A DNA stretch of 32,145 bases from Aquabacterium sp. GTDB taxonomy: Bacteria; Pseudomonadota; Gammaproteobacteria; Burkholderiales; Burkholderiaceae_C. The notes below the pieces were generated by a model. That model had not been told where the DNA came from. It was given only the letters and a program-made list of their open reading frames with translations, and ran no database searches. The translations under genes and the position numbers were made by a program. The DNA is taken from NCBI RefSeq assembly GCF_030652515.1, contig NZ_JAUSAR010000033.1, positions 1-32,145 on the forward strand. The letters run 5' to 3'. Below are positions 27,962-32,145 of this stretch, piece after piece. Positions within the stretch are counted from its first letter, which is position 1, and every line of letters begins with the position of its first letter.

Positions 27962-30900
27962 AGTTGGGCCTCCAGCAAGAGGCGCAAGCTCGCGATCACC
28001 CGTTCCACCTCGGGCCGTATGGCGCTGATGCGATTAGTCAGATCTTCACCTGTTGGACGCCTGATCATGGATTCGATTTCGGCACACATTTGCGACAACT
28101 TGAGCGCGCCGATGCTGGCTGACGATGATTTGAGAGTGTGCGCCACATGCGCAATCCCTGCATGATCGCCGACTTTGATGGCATCTTCGAGTTGCGGCAG
28201 CATGCGCCCGACAGAATTTTCAAAAGCTTTCGACACCCGCTCGATCAATTTGTTCTCGCCCTTGGGGTCCAGGTCCTGCAGGCGCTGCAAAGCCTGGCGG
28301 TCGAGGACGTCTTCCCAGCCCGCGCTGAGCGACTCGTCGGTGGTGCCGTGCGGGTGCTCGTCGGGCTCGGTGAGGTCGGTCGGCGCATCGTGCAGCGGCG
28401 TGGGCACGGTGATGGGCGCATCGGGCAGGTCCTTGGGGTCGATGTGCGTGTGTTCCACCAGCATCTTGTGCAACTGGCTCTGGCGGAAGGGCTTGGACAG
28501 GTAGTCGTCGAAGCCCAGCCCCAGGAAGCGCTCTTCGTCGCCCTCCAAGGCGTTGGCGGTGACCGCGATCACTGGCGTGTCTGACGGCGTGATGAATGAG
28601 AATCGATTATTGGAGCCTCGGCGGAACCAGCCCAGGGCCTCGACACCGTCCATGCCGGGCATCTGGATGTCCATCAGGATCAGGTCGAAGCGTTGTTCGC
28701 CCAGTCGGCGCAGGCCTTCCAGGGCTGAACTGGCGACACGCACCTCGCAGCCCAGGCGCTTGAGCATCTGCGAGCAGACTTCCTGGTTGACGGTGTTGTC
28801 CTCGATGACCAGCACGGCCTTGTTGATGCGGGTGGTTTCGTGGGCCACGTCGCCACGGTCTGCCGAGATGCCCAAAATGGCTTGGCGCAACTCGGCTTTT
28901 CGCAAAGGTTTGGCCACGAAGCGCTGGAAACCGACGTCTTGTGCACGGCGCACGTCGTCGGGTGACGAGACCGACGACAGCAGGATCATCTTCAGCTTGG
29001 GGTAGCGGCCGCTGGTGCGCACGGCTTCGGCCAGGCCCATGCCGTCCAGGTGGGGCATGTTCATGTCCACCAGGGCCAGGTCAAAGGGGGCGTCTTGTGA
29101 GGGGTGAGCCATCAGCACCTTCAGGGCTTCGCGGCCATCCACGGCCAGCACCACGTGCATGCCCCAGGCGGTCAGCATGTTCTCGATGACGGTGCGGTTG
29201 GTGTCGTTGTCGTCCACCACCAGCACGTTGTAGGAGGGCATGTCGGGCTCTTCCAGCATGGCCATGTCGGCTTGCGTGGTACCAATGCACACGGGCACGC
29301 GGAAGAGGAATTCGGAGCCGACGCCAGGCGCGCTGTGCACCTCGATCTGGCCGCCCATCAGCTCGACCAGTTGCTTGGAAATGGCCAGGCCCAGGCCGGT
29401 GCCGCCATAGCGCCGCGCCATGCCGCCGTTGGCTTGCACGAAGGCGCTGAACAGGCGGGGCACCACCTCCGAGGGGATGCCGATCCCGGTGTCGCGCACC
29501 ATGAATTCCAGCTGCATGGTCTCGAGGCTGCCGGGTTTGGGCAGCTCGACCGCGCCGCCAATGGCCCGGCGGATGTCGACCACGATCTCGCCGTGCTCGG
29601 TGAACTTGATGGCGTTGGCCACCAGGTTGGTCAAAATCTGGCGCAGGCGCAGCGGGTCGCCATGGATGACGGAGGGCAGGCCGGGCTGTTCTCGGAAGCT
29701 CAGCTCCAGGCCTTTTTCGTGGGCGCGGGGGGCCATCAACTCCAGGGTGTCTTCCACCAGGGTGCGCAGCACAAAGTCGCAGGTGGCCAGCTCCAGCCGT
29801 CCGGCTTCGATCTTGGCGAAGTCCAGGATGTCATTGATGATCTCCAGCAGGCTTTCGCCTGAGCGGTACACGGCCTGGGCGAAGCGGCGTTGCTTGTCGT
29901 TCAGGGGTGTGCCCAGCAACAGCTCGGTCATGCCCAGGATGCCGTTCATGGGCGTGCGGATTTCATGGCTCATGTTGGCCATGAACTGGCTCTTGGCCTG
30001 GCTGGCGGCCTCGGCCATGTCGCGGGCGCGTTGCAGCTCCAGGGCCTGGCCGTGCTCGTCGGTCACGTCCGACACCAGGCCGTAAATGCGCGATTGCCCG
30101 TCGGGCAGGCGGCGGGCGCGGGTGCGGTGGCGCAACCAGCGCAGGCCTTTTTCCGGGTGCTGCAGGCGCAGCAGGGCGTCGGTGGGTTGGTCCTGGTCCT
30201 CCATGGCCTCTTGCTCGATCAGCAGGGGGCGGTCTTCGGGCACGACCAGGGATTTCAGGCGATCCGGGTGGGCCTGGATGTCTTCGGCCGACACGCCCCA
30301 CAGGTCTTGCGTGCGGTGGCTGAGATAGAGGTAGCTGGCACGGTGCTCGCTGGCCACGTAGACGCAGTCGTCCATCGATTCGACCAGCTCGCGGAAGCGG
30401 CGTTCGGATTCTTCCAGGTCGGCCTGGGCCTGGCGCGCGGCGGTGATGTCGCGCACCAGCGAGATCAGCAGGCGGGGGCGGCCATTGCTGTGCCGCAATG
30501 CGAAATGGCGGGCATTGACGATGCGCTGCTGCGAGGCGTTTTGCCACTGGAAGTCGTGCTCGATGGTCTGGCCGGTTTCCAGCGCTTGTTGCATCGGGCC
30601 TTCGGTCAGGTGCAGCACCGACTCGCCCAGCGCCTGGGTGATGGATTTGCCGACGACCTGATCGCGCTGCAGCTTGAACTCGATCTCGGTGTAGCGGTTG
30701 ATGGCCACCACGTTGAGATTGACCGGATCAAGCACGAAGAGGCTCACGGGCAGGTTGCCCAGCAGAGCCTCCAGGAACTCGCGCTCCTGCTCGCGCACAT
30801 GCTCTTGCGCCTTGCGCTTGGTGATGTCGTTGAACAGGCAGACGTACTGGCTGCGCCCACCGGTTTCGTCCAGCATCTGGATGGCGTCGATCTCGCCCCA

Positions 30901-31944
30901 GTAGCGGGTGATGAGCTGGCCACCCTGGCGGGCGGCTTCATAGGCCAGGCGGAAGGGCACGCCGCGGGCCAGGTGGTCTTCCAGTTCGCGCACCGTGGTG
31001 GGGGCGCTCACTTCCTGCTCCAGCAGATCGCCCAGCTTGCGGCCCAGGACCTTGTCTTCAGGCCAGCCGGTCAGGGCGACGAAGGCGCTGTTGATCCACT
31101 CGATGGTGCCGTGGCGGTCGGTGATGGCCACGCCGCTGCTGATGCGCGAGGCGACCAGCGCCAGGCGGCCGAGGTGCTCGGCGCTGGTGGCCATATGGGC
31201 CAGGTTGGCATCGCGCTGGGCCACAAAACCCAGCTGGATGGCAGCGATGTCCAGCACATGCGACAGTCCGACGCAGTCTTGCTGCGGATCGTCGAATTCG
31301 AGCAAGGCCAGCGGCCAGCCTTCGACCGAGACGGGCACGGCCAGGACTTTATGGGTTTGGGGCGAACGCCAGGGGCAAGTGGACAAAGCTGGCAATTCAC
31401 CCTCACCCTGGGCCGAACTGGCGCGCAGGGTGCTCAGGGCCTGGCCCAGGGGGCGTTCATCCCGGTGGGTGGTGGCGATGGCCGTGATGTCGATGATGTC
31501 GCCCGCGTCGCTGTCGGCGTTGACCCAGGGACGCAGCAAGGCCGACTCGCCATTCCAGCCATCCACCCGCAGGCACACCCAGGCCTTGGAGCCCATGTGC
31601 TGGTGCAAGGTTTGGCCCACCCGCTGCAGTGCCTGCGCCAGCGAGTTGGCGCCATGAGCGGCCTCGACGATTTCCTGACTCAGCGCCAACCACCGTTGCG
31701 CTTCGGCGTTGTCCTGAGGCGACACTCTGGCGGTCAATTCTTCGTCCAGAGCCGCTTCGGGCGGGCGTGTGGTGCCCGGCTGGTCGGCCGCGGGCTCCTG
31801 ACGCTGGCGCGCCAGATAGCCGATGCCAGCGGATGCCCAGCCCGCCAAAGCCAGGCCAAGCCCGCTCAAACCCCAACCCACAGTGGCCACGGTCGTCATG
31901 ACCAGGGCGCTCAGGGTGAGAATAAAGGTCCAGGTGAAGCGCAT
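27958..31944 (-). CDS. Hybrid sensor histidine kinase: TM, PAS domains, HisKA, HATPase, two receivers, HPt
   Basis: This 1328-residue sensor starts with two membrane helices (about 5-24 and 26-44) with almost no periplasmic loop. A GAF-like region (about 85-245) and three PAS-type domains (about 255-375, 385-505 and 510-630) follow. The kinase core has His660 in [11 protein letters not shown], the N-box around Asn777, DTGIGI from Asp818 and GGTGLGLAI (847-855). Two receivers follow, with Asp960 and Asp1092 as phospho-acceptors, and a C-terminal HPt domain with His1269 in [12 protein letters not shown]. The protein can thus run a full His-Asp-His relay and hand phosphate to a receiver such as that of the next gene. 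The ATG at 31944 has AAGGAA just upstream. The first gene of the operon. Confidence 0.94.
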   Translation of the reverse strand: MRFTWTFILTLSALVMTTVATVGWGLSGLGLALAGWASAGIGYLARQRQEPAADQPGTTRPPEAALDEELTARVSPQDNAEAQRWLALSQEIVEAAHGANSLAQALQRVGQTLHQHMGSKAWVCLRVDGWNGESALLRPWVNADSDAGDIIDITAIATTHRDERPLGQALSTLRASSAQGEGELPALSTCPWRSPQTHKVLAVPVSVEGWPLALLEFDDPQQDCVGLSHVLDIAAIQLGFVAQRDANLAHMATSAEHLGRLALVASRISSGVAITDRHGTIEWINSAFVALTGWPEDKVLGRKLGDLLEQEVSAPTTVRELEDHLARGVPFRLAYEAARQGGQLITRYWGEIDAIQMLDETGGRSQYVCLFNDITKRKAQEHVREQEREFLEALLGNLPVSLFVLDPVNLNVVAINRYTEIEFKLQRDQVVGKSITQALGESVLHLTEGPMQQALETGQTIEHDFQWQNASQQRIVNARHFALRHSNGRPRLLISLVRDITAARQAQADLEESERRFRELVESMDDCVYVASEHRASYLYLSHRTQDLWGVSAEDIQAHPDRLKSLVVPEDRPLLIEQEAMEDQDQPTDALLRLQHPEKGLRWLRHRTRARRLPDGQSRIYGLVSDVTDEHGQALELQRARDMAEAASQAKSQFMANMSHEIRTPMNGILGMTELLLGTPLNDKQRRFAQAVYRSGESLLEIINDILDFAKIEAGRLELATCDFVLRTLVEDTLELMAPRAHEKGLELSFREQPGLPSVIHGDPLRLRQILTNLVANAIKFTEHGEIVVDIRRAIGGAVELPKPGSLETMQLEFMVRDTGIGIPSEVVPRLFSAFVQANGGMARRYGGTGLGLAISKQLVELMGGQIEVHSAPGVGSEFLFRVPVCIGTTQADMAMLEEPDMPSYNVLVVDDNDTNRTVIENMLTAWGMHVVLAVDGREALKVLMAHPSQDAPFDLALVDMNMPHLDGMGLAEAVRTSGRYPKLKMILLSSVSSPDDVRRAQDVGFQRFVAKPLRKAELRQAILGISADRGDVAHETTRINKAVLVIEDNTVNQEVCSQMLKRLGCEVRVASSALEGLRRLGEQRFDLILMDIQMPGMDGVEALGWFRRGSNNRFSFITPSDTPVIAVTANALEGDEERFLGLGFDDYLSKPFRQSQLHKMLVEHTHIDPKDLPDAPITVPTPLHDAPTDLTEPDEHPHGTTDESLSAGWEDVLDRQALQRLQDLDPKGENKLIERVSKAFENSVGRMLPQLEDAIKVGDHAGIAHVAHTLKSSSASIGALKLSQMCAEIESMIRRPTGEDLTNRISAIRPEVERVIASLRLLLEAQL
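27969..27973 (-). promoter_or_regulatory. Shine-Dalgarno GGAGG for the GTG start of the REC-GGDEF-EAL gene
   Basis: GGAGG on the minus strand lies inside the kinase 3' end, 7 nt before the GTG at 27961. Together with the 4-nt GTGA overlap this points to translational coupling, keeping kinase and regulator in a fixed ratio. Confidence 0.7.
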
Positions 31945-32026
31945 GATTTCCTTGTCCGGGGATATCGCGTGACGATCCTTGGGTAAGTCAGCCCCGTTGC
32001 CTGGAGACCGCAGGGGCATACTGTGT

Positions 32027-32074
32027 CTAATCGTTAACTAATCACGGACTTTACAGGCACAGTGAAATGGTCAA
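32027..32074 (-). promoter_or_regulatory. Candidate promoter and direct repeat upstream of the hybrid kinase
   Basis: On the minus strand TTGACC (32069-32074) and TAAAGT (32048-32053) are 15 nt apart, a short but possible -35/-10 pair. Downstream of it lies the direct repeat GATTAG-TTAAC-GATTAG (32027-32043), with an 11-nt period, about one helical turn. Such repeats are typical binding sites for dimeric response regulators. Beyond 32075 to the window end I see only AT-richer sequence, with no gene. Confidence 0.3.
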
Positions 32075-32145
32075 CCAGCAGAAGAAACCCCTTGCGGTCC
32101 TTCTTACAATCATTTGAATGCCGGGTAATCATTCTTTTTTAAGTC

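Noticed and set aside
29890..31986. A 698-codon open frame on the plus strand across the hybrid kinase
   Set aside because: The kinase on the minus strand is unmistakable, and this frame has shadow-type composition.

Overview
The window looks like a chromosomal segment of a GC-rich betaproteobacterium of the order Burkholderiales (Comamonadaceae or an Aquabacterium/Rubrivivax-like relative). This is inferred from the nuo gene order ending in nuoN, a DUF2818 gene and a Nudix gene, from the DUF2069/YihY pair, and from the fused pabB-pabC gene. The exact genus cannot be told from the sequence alone. No rRNA, tRNA, CRISPR array, insertion sequence, phage gene or integrase was seen. It reads as core genome with a small, poorly conserved patch near 19.7-20.8 kb and a signalling operon at the right end.

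Layout. (1) 2-9352, plus strand: the 3' part of the complex I operon, with partial nuoG, then nuoH, I, J, K, L, M, N, a small DUF2818 membrane protein and a Nudix ADP-sugar pyrophosphatase. Gaps are very short throughout and nuoJ/nuoK overlap at ATGA. (2) 9368-11314, minus strand: an FAD-linked 2-hydroxyacid dehydrogenase preceded by a DUF2069 membrane gene, divergent from yihY (11377-12618, plus). (3) 12816-14490, plus: a stand-alone two-CBS-domain protein with a palindromic site in its candidate promoter, then aroC (chorismate synthase). (4) 14496-17709, minus: ridA-like gene, dsbB, pabBC fusion and gloA, closely spaced and probably one operon. aroC makes chorismate and the convergent pabBC uses it. 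(5) 17804-19585, minus: a fused permease/ATPase ABC exporter of the YddA/BacA type. (6) 19724-20761, plus: three small genes of unknown function, one with a possible WYL-like beta-barrel pattern. (7) 20752-21978, minus: a Methyltransf_32-type SAM methyltransferase, preceded by about 450 bp without genes that holds four tandem hairpins and a terminator-like hairpin. (8) 22431-23945, plus: nnr, the NAD(P)HX repair enzyme. (9) 23956-31944, minus: a three-gene cyclic-di-GMP signalling operon, made of a hybrid histidine kinase with PAS domains, two receivers and an HPt domain, a REC-PAS-GGDEF-EAL response regulator translationally coupled to it, and a soluble GGDEF cyclase.

The items most worth a second look are the structured, possibly attenuator-like RNA upstream of the methyltransferase (22045-22247), the wiring of the c-di-GMP operon, the palindrome in front of the CBS gene, and the small-gene patch beside the ABC exporter. 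None of these can be shown to be a new system from sequence reading alone.
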